From: JTS-AC122 sp050246015
GTDB taxonomy: Bacteria > Planctomycetota > Phycisphaerae > Phycisphaerales > UBA1924
Assembly: GCA_050246015.1 (NCBI GenBank)
Contig: JBFWWU010000003.1
Location: 1 to 64,000, forward strand
Direction: 5' to 3'
DNA length: 64,000 nucleotides
Below are positions 33,954-42,039 of the stretch, in pieces (within the stretch, counting starts at the first letter, position 1; each line of letters opens with the position of its first letter). Below the pieces are notes generated by a model. That model ran no database searches. It was not told the DNA's origin and saw nothing but the letters and a program-made list of their open reading frames with translations. A program made the position numbers and the translations under genes.

Positions 33954-35507
33954 TCACCTCCCCATCGCCCTCACCGCCTTCTCATACGCCTGCACGCACT
34001 TCACCGCCGCCCCGTCCCAGGTCAGTTTCCGCAGTTCGAACGCCCCGTGCTCCCGCAGGGTCGCCCCCAGCGGCGCGTGCCGCAGCACCGCCACGATCTT
34101 GTTCGCCATTTCCTCGATGTCCCAGAAGTCCACCTTCAGCGCGTGCGTCAGCACCTCGCTCACGCCCGATTGCTTGCTGATGATCACCGGCACGTCATGC
34201 CGCATCGCCTCCAGCGGCGCGATCCCGAACGGCTCGGACACGCTCGGCATCACATAGCAGTCCGCCATCCGGTACACCCGCTCCACGTCGCGCCCCCGCA
34301 GGAACCCCGTGAACGTCACCCGCTGCCCGATCCCCAGCGCCGCCGCCTCTTCGATCATCCGCGTCGCCATGTCCCCGCTCCCGGCCACCACGAACTTCGC
34401 GTGCGGCACCTTCTCCAGCACCCGCTTCGCCGCCCGTATGAAATACTCCGGCCCCTTCTGCATCGTGATCCGCCCCAGGAACAGCACGATCTTGTCCTTG
34501 GCCCCGATGCTGTCCAGCCCCGGCTGCGGCTGCACCGCCTCGGACTCGATCCCGTTCCACACCACGTCGATCTTCGATCGATCGACTCCATACCGCCGCG
34601 CGCAGATGCTCGCCGTCAGGTGCGACACCGCGATCACCCGCAGCGCCGCGTGCATCCCGCGCCGCTCGATGTCGTACACCCGCTGGTTCACGTGCTCCCC
34701 CGCCCGGTCGAACTCGGTCGAGTGAACGTGCACCACCAGCGGCTTACCCGTCAGCCGCGCCGCCGCCTGGCCCGCCGGGAACGTCATCCAGTCGTGCGCA
34801 TGAATCACGTCGAACTTCTCGCGCCGCGCCAGCGCGACGACCAGCCGCGCGTACCGCTCGGAGTTCTCCACCATGTCCCCCTCATAGCCGACCCCGGCTC
34901 CGCTTCCGCCCCCCATCCCCCCGGCCACCTCTCCCCCGCTCGGCGCCCGCCCGCTCAACCGCGGCTCCCGCGTCACTCCAGCCGCCGCCAGCGACGCCGC
35001 CTCAAGAGCCTCCTCGATCGCTCCCGCCCCGCTCCACTCACCCCCGCCCCCCCCGCTCCCCCCGCCCCCGGCGTCGCCGATGTCAAACCACCGGCTCGAA
35101 CTCGACCGAAACGTCGGATACGTGTGCGAGAACACCGCCGGCACGCCGTGAAACTCAACGTGCTCCAGCCCGGCGATGCCGTAACCGCCGAATCCCGCGC
35201 TCTCCCCAAGCGCCGCCGCGCTCCGCCCCTCGCGCATCGCGAACTCGTCCGAAGGCGAGAACGCCGCGCTCGAACCCGTCGCCATCGATCTCTCCCCTCC
35301 CCCGCCCGCGACGCTCCCCGCCGACACGACCGCTTCCGGGCTCAACAGCCGGATGTGCGAGGCATGACTCCGATTCACCGCCTTGGGCAGCACAAACACA
35401 ATTTGATGCCCCTGCCGGTCCAGCGCCTTGGTCAGCCCGTAGCACGCCGTTCCCAGACCGCCCGCGATGTAAGGCGGAAACTCCCAGCCGAGCATCAGAA
35501 TTCGCAT
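33954..35507 (-). CDS. Glycosyltransferase, GT4/GT5-like (glycogen-synthase-type N-terminus)
   Basis: The 517-aa GT-B protein begins MRILMLGWEFPPYIAGGLGT, the N-terminus typical of glycogen synthase-like/GT4 enzymes. The C-terminal donor domain has VLFLGRITMQKGPEYFIRAA and MPSVSEPFGIAPLEAM (E-x7-E). Between about residues 60 and 190 there is a long Gly/Ser/Ala-rich insertion with GGGGSGGGGGEWSG runs, absent from the family core. It would extend a polysaccharide or glycoconjugate. ATG 35507 has AGAGG about 6 nt upstream; the open frame upstream is not supported. A 274-bp spacer separates it from the GT4 gene; both face the same way. Confidence 0.9.
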   Translation of the reverse strand: MRILMLGWEFPPYIAGGLGTACYGLTKALDRQGHQIVFVLPKAVNRSHASHIRLLSPEAVVSAGSVAGGGGERSMATGSSAAFSPSDEFAMREGRSAAALGESAGFGGYGIAGLEHVEFHGVPAVFSHTYPTFRSSSSRWFDIGDAGGGGSGGGGGEWSGAGAIEEALEAASLAAAGVTREPRLSGRAPSGGEVAGGMGGGSGAGVGYEGDMVENSERYARLVVALARREKFDVIHAHDWMTFPAGQAAARLTGKPLVVHVHSTEFDRAGEHVNQRVYDIERRGMHAALRVIAVSHLTASICARRYGVDRSKIDVVWNGIESEAVQPQPGLDSIGAKDKIVLFLGRITMQKGPEYFIRAAKRVLEKVPHAKFVVAGSGDMATRMIEEAAALGIGQRVTFTGFLRGRDVERVYRMADCYVMPSVSEPFGIAPLEAMRHDVPVIISKQSGVSEVLTHALKVDFWDIEEMANKIVAVLRHAPLGATLREHGAFELRKLTWDGAAVKCVQAYEKAVRAMGR

Positions 35508-35747
35508 GCCTGTCCTCTCGACCCCCCCTCCACCGCCGCCGTGTCTGATCCTCCGACGTCCGAAAACCCGCCGGCTACTTCTACTCGTCACTATAAGTCG
35601 ATTCGCCGACTCCAGATGAACGCCCGCGGCGCCTTCGCGCCGCGGCCGAACACTCCGCCACGCGTTCGGCGTTTGATTTGCGTTCGGTCCCATATCGACC
35701 CGAGATCGACCGCTCCCTCCAACCGACCGCAATCCGCCACATTTCGC

Positions 35748-35776
35748 TTGTAATTCACACCGTTTCGTGGTAATCT
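35748..35776 (+). promoter_or_regulatory. Sigma-70-like promoter of the 35937 gene
   Basis: TTGTAA (35748-35753), a 17-nt spacer and TAATCT (35771-35776) lie 160 bp upstream of the PEP-CTERM-like gene at 35937, in a stretch of locally lower GC. Confidence 0.55.
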
Positions 35777-35936
35777 GATGGTGGAGAGAGCCCTTCTTAC
35801 AAGCAGGGCGTTGGTGCATGAATGTTCTCGTGCTGTCGGGGCGTAGTCCACTGCGCACCGTCAGGGCGGCTGGGCGTACACGTGAAGCCCGCGCGCATGC
35901 TCCAATCTCAGTGGTTTTCGTTGTAGGAGATTCGGT

Positions 35937-36926
35937 ATGAAGAGGTTCGTTCTCGCCGCTGTTGGACTGGCAGTGGCGGCGTCATCCGCACACGCCCAGT
36001 TCAGTTTCACCAATCCAGGTCCGGTCAACTCCGGAGGAGCCATCGGCAGCGCCGACAACGGGCTTCTCACGTTCACCTACTCGGGCCCCTCGTTCACCCC
36101 GGGCTCCATCACCCTCGAAGGCGACCTCACTTCCGTGATCGCCGGCACCTTCGCTTCCGAAGCCCGCGTCCGCGTCACCAGCCCCGGCGGCGCGTTCTAC
36201 AACTCCCTCCAGTGGACCGCCACCGGATCCTTCACCACCCTCCACCTCGGCCCGGCGACGCAGATCTTCTCCCCCATGCCCGCCAGCGGCAGCGTCGGGA
36301 CCTGGTCCTTCGAGTTCTTCGAGAGCTTCGATGACGGCGCCGGCGCGGATTCCACCTGGAGCAACCTCTCCATCGGCGTCAATGCCTTCGTCCCCCCCAC
36401 GCCCCCCGCTTGCATCAACATGGGCGACGTTTCCAACTCCAGCGCCGTCTACGCCACCCCCGACATGAACCGCCTCCACATCGGCGGCGCCGTCACCTGG
36501 TACTGCTTCACCCTCAACGACGCCATCAACAACGGCGTCGGATCCTGGCTCGATATCGATACCGAAGGCTCCAACTTCGATACCGAAATCGGCCTCTATG
36601 ACGTCAACGGCACCCTCATCGCCACCGACGACGACGACGGCTCCGGCACCCAGAGCGAACTCTCCTTCGGCCAGATCAGCCCCACCCGCACCATCGGCAC
36701 CGCCGTCGGCGGCAACGGTCGCGACGGCTCACTCGTCCCGGGCACCTACTACCTCGCCGTCGCCGGCTTCAACGCCACCTACGGCGCCGGCTTCTCCGTC
36801 ACCACCACCAGCACCAACACCACCGGCCTGGCACAGGTCAATATCCGCACCAACATCCCCGCCCCCGGATCCGTCGCCCTCCTGGGCCTCGCTGGCCTCA
36901 TCGCCGCGCGGCGCCGGCGCGCCTGA
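35937..36926 (+). CDS. PEP-CTERM-like sorting-signal protein 2
   Basis: The 329-aa secreted protein has a signal peptide (MKRFVLAAVGLAVAASSAHA, cut before QFS), a beta-sandwich region of proprotein-convertase-P-domain character (GSADNGLLTFTYSGPSF, SVGTWSFEFFESFDDG), a second beta domain with Asp-rich DDDDGSGTQSELS, and the tail NIPAPGSVALLGLAGLIAA plus RRRRA. ATG 35937 has TAGGAG 9 nt upstream. A strong terminator follows at 36964. It is probably an extracellular protein attached by the exosortase system. Confidence 0.87.
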   Translation: MKRFVLAAVGLAVAASSAHAQFSFTNPGPVNSGGAIGSADNGLLTFTYSGPSFTPGSITLEGDLTSVIAGTFASEARVRVTSPGGAFYNSLQWTATGSFTTLHLGPATQIFSPMPASGSVGTWSFEFFESFDDGAGADSTWSNLSIGVNAFVPPTPPACINMGDVSNSSAVYATPDMNRLHIGGAVTWYCFTLNDAINNGVGSWLDIDTEGSNFDTEIGLYDVNGTLIATDDDDGSGTQSELSFGQISPTRTIGTAVGGNGRDGSLVPGTYYLAVAGFNATYGAGFSVTTTSTNTTGLAQVNIRTNIPAPGSVALLGLAGLIAARRRRA

Positions 36927-36963
36927 TCCCCTCCCCCTCCACACGTCCTCTCACTCGACTCCA

Positions 36964-36995
36964 AGCGTCCGGCCACGACCGCCGGACGCTTTTTC
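36964..36995 (+). terminator. Rho-independent terminator after the 35937 gene
   Basis: Perfect 10-bp stem AGCGTCCGGC / GCCGGACGCT, 7-nt loop, followed by TTTTTCTTT, 38 bp after the stop. Confidence 0.93.
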
Positions 36996-37019
36996 TTTCC
37001 CCCGTCTCTACAGTCCCTC

Positions 37020-37244
37020 ATGCCCCCGCGCGACCGCCCCGACATGCCCCCGCTTTCCAAGGCCCAGGAACGCCAGCGCCGCGTCTCCCTCATCGCCATG
37101 TACATCCTCGGCATCGGCATCGGCTGCGTCCTCGTCGGCCTCCTCCTCCGCGTCAAAGGCTCCTTCTTCACGCCCCCGCCGTCCCAGCCCCCTCAGGCCC
37201 CATCCACACAGACGCCCCCTCCGTCGCCTGCCAGACCCAACTGA
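37020..37244 (+). CDS. Small single-pass membrane protein
   Basis: The 74-aa frame has a polar N-terminus (KAQERQRRVS), one membrane helix (LIAMYILGIGIGCVLVGLLL) and a Pro/Ser/Gln-rich C-terminal tail of 25 residues. No family is recognised. It follows the strong terminator at 36964, so it needs its own promoter, which is not obvious in the 25 bp between. Confidence 0.6.
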   Translation: MPPRDRPDMPPLSKAQERQRRVSLIAMYILGIGIGCVLVGLLLRVKGSFFTPPPSQPPQAPSTQTPPPSPARPN

Positions 37245-37281
37245 CCCTCCCGGCTTCCATCGGTCGCACGACTTCGTTGCC

Positions 37282-37377
37282 GTGCCACGGCTTGGCTGCT
37301 CTTGAGCCAAGCCGTGTCTTGCGCTTGCCACCCTCCCCCCAAGACACGGCTTGCCGAGGACGGCCAAGCCCTGGCAC
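37282..37377. repeat. REP-like inverted hairpin pair with alternative stem
   Basis: A first hairpin (GTGC, arm CACGGCTTGGCT, loop GCTCTTG, matching arm) is followed by TCTTGCGCTTGCC and, 20 bp on, an inverted, less perfect copy ending in GGCAC. Head tetranucleotide, 7-nt loop and right tail are those of the RAYT-linked repeats at 1-250, but the stem sequence is completely different and internally complementary. It lies in the 184-bp gap between convergent genes. Confidence 0.82.
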
Positions 37378-37428
37378 GTTCACATCAAGGAAGCCCTCCC
37401 GCCCGCAGATCGGCTCGGCACCCCCTGC

Positions 37429-38637
37429 CTAACTCCGCCGCTGCAACCCCTCCCTCCCCAGCATCAGGTCCAGCGTCCTCACCACCATCTCCACATCCGC
37501 GCTCGTCATCGCATTATAAAACGGCAGCGCAATCGTCCGCTGGCTGATCGATTCCGCGATCGGGTAATCCCCGGCCCGGAAGCCGAACTCCTTCTGATAA
37601 AACGGCTGGAGATGAATGCACGGGAAGTAGTCCCCCGCGCCGATATCGTGCCGACGCATCCCCGCCAGGATCCGGTCCCGCTCCTCCCGCGTGTAGTTCG
37701 ACGCCAGCCTCACCACAAACACGAACCAAGTCATCACCGTCTCCGGCAAGAGCGTCGGGAGGATGATCTGCGGGTGATCCATCAAGCGGCTCATGTACAT
37801 CCGCGCGACTTCTTGACGCCGCGCCACGATCTCGTCGAACCGCCGCATCTGTCCGACCCCCAGCGCCGCGTTCACTTCGCTCAGCCGGTAGTTGTACCCA
37901 AGCCGCTCGTGCGACAGCCACGTCCCCAGCGCCCCCCCCACGCTGATCTTCGGCGAGTCCTTCGCCGCCTCGTTCTTCACCGGCGTCTCTCCCACCGGCC
38001 TCCCCTGGCTCCGCATCGATCGGCACAGGTCCGCCAGCCGCTTGTCGTTCGTCACGATCATCCCCCCCTCCCCCGTGGTGATCTGCTTGTTGGGATAGAA
38101 CCCAAAGACCCCGATCCGCCCGAACGACCCGCACGCCCGCCCCTTGAGCGAGCACCCAAGCGCCTCGCAGCAGTCCTCCACGAGCGCGATCTCGTGCCGC
38201 GCCGCGATCGACGCGTACACGTCCATGTACGCCGGGTTGCCGAACGTCTCCACCGCCAGGATCGCCTTCGTCCGCGGCGTGATCGCCCGTTCCACCTTCT
38301 CCGGATCCATGTTCAGCGTCTTCGGGCAGATATCCACAAACACCGGCGTCCCACCCACGAACAGGATCGAGTTCGCGGACGCGATGAACGAAAACGGCGT
38401 GGTGATCACCTCGTCCCCGGGCCCGATCCCCAGCGCCCGCATCGCCAGATGAAGCCCGGCCGTCCCCGACGATACCGCCACCGCGTCGAGGCGATCGGCC
38501 CGGGTCGCTACCGCCTGCTCGAAACGCTCCTGCATCGGCCCGATCGAAAGCCGACCGGATCGGAGCGTTTGCAGCACAAGTTCAATCTCCACGTCCGAAA
38601 CATCCGGCCGACTCAGCGGAATCTCATGCGAGCCCAT
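37429..38637 (-). CDS. DegT/DnrJ/EryC1/StrS sugar aminotransferase
   Basis: The 402-aa PLP enzyme begins with IPLSRPDVSDVEIELVLQTL; the cofactor lysine is in FGFYPNKQITTGEGG and the acidic cofactor ligand in VEDCCEALGCSLKGRACG. Family members transaminate nucleotide-linked keto-sugars (UDP- or dTDP-4-keto-6-deoxyhexoses) for surface glycan synthesis, fitting the two glycosyltransferases upstream. The specific sugar is not determined. The start at 38637 has GGAG 7-8 nt upstream. It is divergent from the PEP-CTERM-like gene at 38984. Confidence 0.93.
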   Translation of the reverse strand: MGSHEIPLSRPDVSDVEIELVLQTLRSGRLSIGPMQERFEQAVATRADRLDAVAVSSGTAGLHLAMRALGIGPGDEVITTPFSFIASANSILFVGGTPVFVDICPKTLNMDPEKVERAITPRTKAILAVETFGNPAYMDVYASIAARHEIALVEDCCEALGCSLKGRACGSFGRIGVFGFYPNKQITTGEGGMIVTNDKRLADLCRSMRSQGRPVGETPVKNEAAKDSPKISVGGALGTWLSHERLGYNYRLSEVNAALGVGQMRRFDEIVARRQEVARMYMSRLMDHPQIILPTLLPETVMTWFVFVVRLASNYTREERDRILAGMRRHDIGAGDYFPCIHLQPFYQKEFGFRAGDYPIAESISQRTIALPFYNAMTSADVEMVVRTLDLMLGREGLQRRS

Positions 38638-38872
38638 TCCATTCTCCGTGTTGCACACCCATTTCCCACACCATATCTGGGACCCGGCACACCCGTGTCA
38701 GGAAAATCGGCAATCGCCTCGCTCTTGCCCCATTCCCAACCCGAATCCCAACGGCACGCGCCATCGCGCACAATCACCTATTAGGGACACAATTGACATC
38801 AAAGATTCGAGTTATAAGACGTTTACTGACATTCCGAAAACTGGATTGCTGGAAAAAATGACCCAAATCGTC

Positions 38873-38900
38873 TGGACAGGCCCTGTTTGTGCTGTATGAT
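38873..38900 (+). promoter_or_regulatory. Sigma-70-like promoter of the 38984 gene
   Basis: TGGACA (38873-38878), a 16-nt spacer and TATGAT (38895-38900) lie 84 bp upstream of the ATG at 38984, within an AT-richer divergent region (38640-38900). Confidence 0.65.
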
Positions 38901-38963
38901 GTGACTGGAAGAGAGACCAGCGGGGAGGAATCCGCTGGTTGTAACTGTGTTTGGAGGTGAGAG

Positions 38964-39023
38964 ATGGTACGGAGACTCCGTCCATGTCTCACCGACTTTT
39001 GTTTTTGGCCGGGAGCGGACTGA
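38964..39023 (+). CDS. Possible 19-codon leader ORF overlapping the next gene start
   Basis: ATG 38964 has the best ribosome-binding site of this locus (GGAGGTGA 6 nt upstream) and opens a 19-codon frame (MVRRLRPCLTDFCFWPGAD) ending in TGA at 39021-39023. It overlaps the first 40 nt of the PEP-CTERM-like gene at 38984 in another frame. It may be a regulatory leader or simply an artefact of the strong site. Confidence 0.35.
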   Translation: MVRRLRPCLTDFCFWPGAD

Positions 39024-39694
39024 TTGCCGGCGCGGCTCTTCCAGCCCAAGCCGCCTTCTTCAGTTTCCCTTCTGACAACGATTCTTTCTCGTGGACCTTC
39101 TCAGGGTCCGGGGCCTCGGTTCGTGACGCCAACGACCCGACTGATGTCGTTTCGCTCCTTCTGGACGACGACAACGGGCCATTGCCAACCCTGTCTTTCC
39201 TGACGGAGTTCCAGGCGGATCTCCGCATCGTCTATCTGGCAAGCGTCCCGCTGGGGAATGGGAGTTTCATCCACAACTACTCGCTTTCAGGAACCTTTTC
39301 GTTCCTGGATGTGAACAACAACAACCAGCCGCTGCTCACCGGCACGATCGACGGCGGGGCCTTCACCGCTTTGGGTGATCAGTCCAACTGGTTTTCCACC
39401 GCCACGATCCAGGGGAACGACAACCCCGCCGGCGGCACGGTCAGTTACACCTGGTTCGGACCCAGCATGCCGAACTACAACATCGCCCAGGGGCAGCTCC
39501 CCGGCCCGGACACCGCGGCGTTCACTCTCACCCTGCTCAATGCGGGCGGCCCCGGTGTGTCCCTCGGTCAGGATCACCTCCCTTCGATGACCTGGAACTC
39601 GGAAGGCTCCTACTCCGGTTCGACCAACGTCCCAACCCCGGCCGCGGGCGGGCTGTTGGCGCTGCTGGGAATGGGACTTCGCCGCCGTCGCTGA
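38984..39694 (+). CDS. PEP-CTERM-like sorting-signal protein 3
   Basis: The 236-aa secreted protein has signal peptide MSHRLLFLAGSGLIAGAALP (AQA cleavage), a beta-rich central region (FSFPSDNDSFSWTFSGSG; FIHNYSLSGTFSFLDVNN) and the tail NVPTPAAGGLLALLGMGL then RRRR. The ATG at 38984 has GGAGA about 8 nt upstream, but a stronger site serves an overlapping short frame starting at 38964. No terminator is evident after the stop. Confidence 0.82.
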   Translation: MSHRLLFLAGSGLIAGAALPAQAAFFSFPSDNDSFSWTFSGSGASVRDANDPTDVVSLLLDDDNGPLPTLSFLTEFQADLRIVYLASVPLGNGSFIHNYSLSGTFSFLDVNNNNQPLLTGTIDGGAFTALGDQSNWFSTATIQGNDNPAGGTVSYTWFGPSMPNYNIAQGQLPGPDTAAFTLTLLNAGGPGVSLGQDHLPSMTWNSEGSYSGSTNVPTPAAGGLLALLGMGLRRRR

Positions 39695-39865
39695 TTTGCT
39701 CTCTCATGCGGTCGCACGCGGCCGCTGTTTCGCCCTCTCCTACCAACTCTCTCTCGATCTACAAGGCCTTTATTCTCAACGACTTACACCTTCTGGGCAT
39801 CACTTCGGTTCTGAACAAGAACCCGTGAAGCTTGGAGGGTTTATCCCTTTTTGTTCTGAATACGG

Positions 39866-39894
39866 TTGACAAGGCCCCTTCCGTCGTTTATCTT
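39866..39894 (+). promoter_or_regulatory. Strong sigma-70-like promoter of the 39963 gene
   Basis: Perfect TTGACA (39866-39871), 17-nt spacer and TATCTT (39889-39894), 69 bp before the ATG at 39963. This is the closest match to consensus in the window and implies high expression. Confidence 0.8.
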
Positions 39895-39962
39895 CTGAGG
39901 TAGACGGAAGAAGTCGTTGTTTCTTCCGCCTTCCTTGTCGTCCTTCTGAAGGAGAGAGACTC

Positions 39963-40766
39963 ATGAAGGTTTGTTCTGTTCTTGCGCTGGCTGTTGTCGC
40001 TGGCGCCGCGGCGAGCGCGAATGCGTTCGAATTCCGCTGCCGTTTCGTCGAGCGCGTCGGCACCATGGACGTGGTCCTCGCGGGCAACACGATCGATGCG
40101 TCCAACGGCGCCGCCCGTATCATCCGCGTTCAGTTCGGCGTGTTCGATGACGCGACCAGCGCGGCTCCGGCCGGCGGTTACGTCGGCTGGAACGTCGGCA
40201 CCCTCGCGGTGTCCGGCCCGTCCGGCAACAGCGCTGAAGACATCGCGTCTGGCGTTCCCGCGGGCAGCGGCGGCCCCCTGGCCCGTCTGGCCCCGTTCAA
40301 CTTCGCCCCGGGTGGCAACGGCGTGGGCGCTGACGGCGCTGGCGTGTTCGACATGCTCACCGGCATCGACAACACCCTCGGCACGCAGTCCCCGATCTGG
40401 CAGTGCGACTCCGCCGGCAATGCTCCGCCCCAGCCGGGCGCGGTCATCCGCGGCCTCAACACGTTCGTTTCCACCTATGCCTTCCGGATCAACCCGGCTG
40501 ACATGGGCGGCATGAACTACACCGTCACCGCCTCCGGCAACCTGATTGCCGCGACCGAGTGGCGCACCGTCGGCACCCCGAATCCGCCGGACTGCGGCGA
40601 TCCGGGCGATCCGATGGACGATCAGCCGGGCAGCGTGACCTACGCTCCGTTCCCGACGGCTCCCGAGGCGTTCCAGTGCGTGCTCACTGTCGTCGTCCCG
40701 GGCCCGGGCTCCGCAGCCCTGCTCGGCCTCGGCGGCCTGATCGCCGCTCGCCGCCGTCGCGCCTGA
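39963..40766 (+). CDS. PEP-CTERM-like sorting-signal protein 4, probably highly expressed
   Basis: The 267-aa protein has a signal peptide (MKVCSVLALAVVAGAAASA, NAF cleavage), a beta-strand-rich body with a few Cys residues (FRCRFVERVGTMDVVLAG; WQCDSAGNAP; PPDCGDPGDP) and the tail VVPGPGSAALLGLGGLIAA plus RRRRA. It has the best promoter in the window, AAGGAGAG before the ATG and a good terminator at 40841, a compact expression cassette suggesting an abundant surface protein. Codon use has more GTT/GCT than neighbours, also consistent with high expression. The function is unknown. Confidence 0.87.
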   Translation: MKVCSVLALAVVAGAAASANAFEFRCRFVERVGTMDVVLAGNTIDASNGAARIIRVQFGVFDDATSAAPAGGYVGWNVGTLAVSGPSGNSAEDIASGVPAGSGGPLARLAPFNFAPGGNGVGADGAGVFDMLTGIDNTLGTQSPIWQCDSAGNAPPQPGAVIRGLNTFVSTYAFRINPADMGGMNYTVTASGNLIAATEWRTVGTPNPPDCGDPGDPMDDQPGSVTYAPFPTAPEAFQCVLTVVVPGPGSAALLGLGGLIAARRRRA

Positions 40767-40840
40767 TCGCGTGATTGCAGCAACGCAGTACATATCTCTA
40801 CTTCAGATTCGAGGTAGCAGAGAAAACCAATAAACGACGA

Positions 40841-40873
40841 CAAGCCCCGGTTCACGCCGGGGTTTGTTTTTTC
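40841..40873 (+). terminator. Rho-independent terminator after the 39963 gene
   Basis: Stem CAAGCCCCGG / CCGGGGTTTG with a 6-nt loop and one mismatch, followed by TTTTTT, 75 bp after the stop. Confidence 0.9.
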
Positions 40874-40874
40874 T

Positions 40875-41100
40875 GAGCCGAGTCGCGCGAGCGACCGGTC
40901 CTGGGAGTCGGGTGAACTCGGCTCCGTTCGAAGTGCATGTTTTAGCCATGCCGCTCGCCGCGACCTCGTCACCGTCAACCGCAGGATCGAGTGGCCACCC
41001 GCACCCGAGTCGTGACCCGGCTGGACTGGAACTTCGGGACGTGCTGCCGCGGCATCGGGGTTCATGGGCGTTCCCAAGACCGCGTGCTCGCGCACGGCGG
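40875..41100. repeat. GAGCC-type inverted element upstream of the pseudouridine synthase
   Basis: The left end GAGCCGAGTCGCGCGAGCGA (then CCGGTCCTGGG) with hairpin GTCGC-GCGA-GCGAC and the right end near 41067-41099 (CCCAAGACCGCGTGCTCGCG, then CACGGCGGCTC, with hairpin GTGC-TCGC-GCAC) are inverted relative to each other and bracket about 165 bp of unrelated sequence. The same pair, closer together, lies at 25319-25412. It fills most of the 40767-41129 gap. Confidence 0.65.
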
Positions 41101-41129
41101 CTCGGTGGGTCACTACGATTCGCGACCCC

Positions 41130-41924
41130 ATGCCGCAGTTCAGCGTCGAGCCCAATCCGAGCGTCACCTTTTCCGTCCTGCATGAGGACGATGACCTGCT
41201 GGTGGTGAACAAGCCCCCGAGGCTGCCGACGCAGCCCGGCAAGGGGCACGAGCGCGACACGCTCCTCAACGGCCTCTTTGCGACGCACGCGGCGAAACTG
41301 CAGAACCTCGGCGCCTCGCGCGACTTCGGGCTGCTGCACCGGCTGGACAAGGACGCCAGCGGGCTGCTGCTCATCGCGCTTCGCAACCGCGCCTACGACG
41401 CGCTGCGATCGGCGTTCCAGAAGCGCGAGATGCGAAAGTTCTACTGGGCGCTGTGCTCACGGGCGCCCAAGGAGCCCATGGGCGTCATCCGGCTGCCGAT
41501 CGCCGAGACCGGCGGCACGCGATCGACGCCCAAGACCGCGAAGATCTCTCGCGCGGGCAAGCCGGCGGTGACGGCGTACCGAGTGGTGGATGCCACGGCG
41601 CACGGCTCGCTCATCGAGGCACGCGCCGCGACGGGCCGCCTGCACCAAGTGCGGGTCCACCTCGAAGCGATCGGGTGCCCGATCCTGGGAGACGAGTTCT
41701 ACGCGAGCCCTGCCGTGCGTGACGCCGCGCCGCGCCTGGCGCTGCACGCGCACCGGCTGGCGTTCAAGCACCCGGTGACCGGCGAGATGATGGATTTCCG
41801 CACGCCCTGGCCGAGCGACCTGCGCCGTGCCCTGCACCGACTGGGCCTGAAGCGCCCGGACCTGCCGCGCGCGGCCTCCGCGCCCGATCAGTCGAACGAC
41901 ACCGGCAAGCCCAGCGAAGTCTGA
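41130..41924 (+). CDS. RluA-family pseudouridine synthase
   Basis: The 264-aa protein has the RluA catalytic motif GLLHRLDKDASGLLLIAL with the nucleophilic Asp, the N-terminal DDLLVVNKPPRLPTQPG and the C-terminal ATGRLHQVRVHLEAIGCPILGD. It isomerises specific uridines in rRNA or tRNA. There is no N-terminal S4 domain, as in RluA/RluC-short or TruC types; target specificity cannot be read. ATG 41130 precedes the conserved core directly; the in-frame upstream part overlaps the repeat element. Confidence 0.93.
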   Translation: MPQFSVEPNPSVTFSVLHEDDDLLVVNKPPRLPTQPGKGHERDTLLNGLFATHAAKLQNLGASRDFGLLHRLDKDASGLLLIALRNRAYDALRSAFQKREMRKFYWALCSRAPKEPMGVIRLPIAETGGTRSTPKTAKISRAGKPAVTAYRVVDATAHGSLIEARAATGRLHQVRVHLEAIGCPILGDEFYASPAVRDAAPRLALHAHRLAFKHPVTGEMMDFRTPWPSDLRRALHRLGLKRPDLPRAASAPDQSNDTGKPSEV

Positions 41925-42039
41925 ACGACCCCGCGCACACACGCATCGAGCGTGCCTCGGCGCATACAGTCTCCCGCGGCGTACGTCCGATAGTGTCCGG
42001 CGAACTCGCCACAACCGTGAATTTCCAGGGACCGCGATC

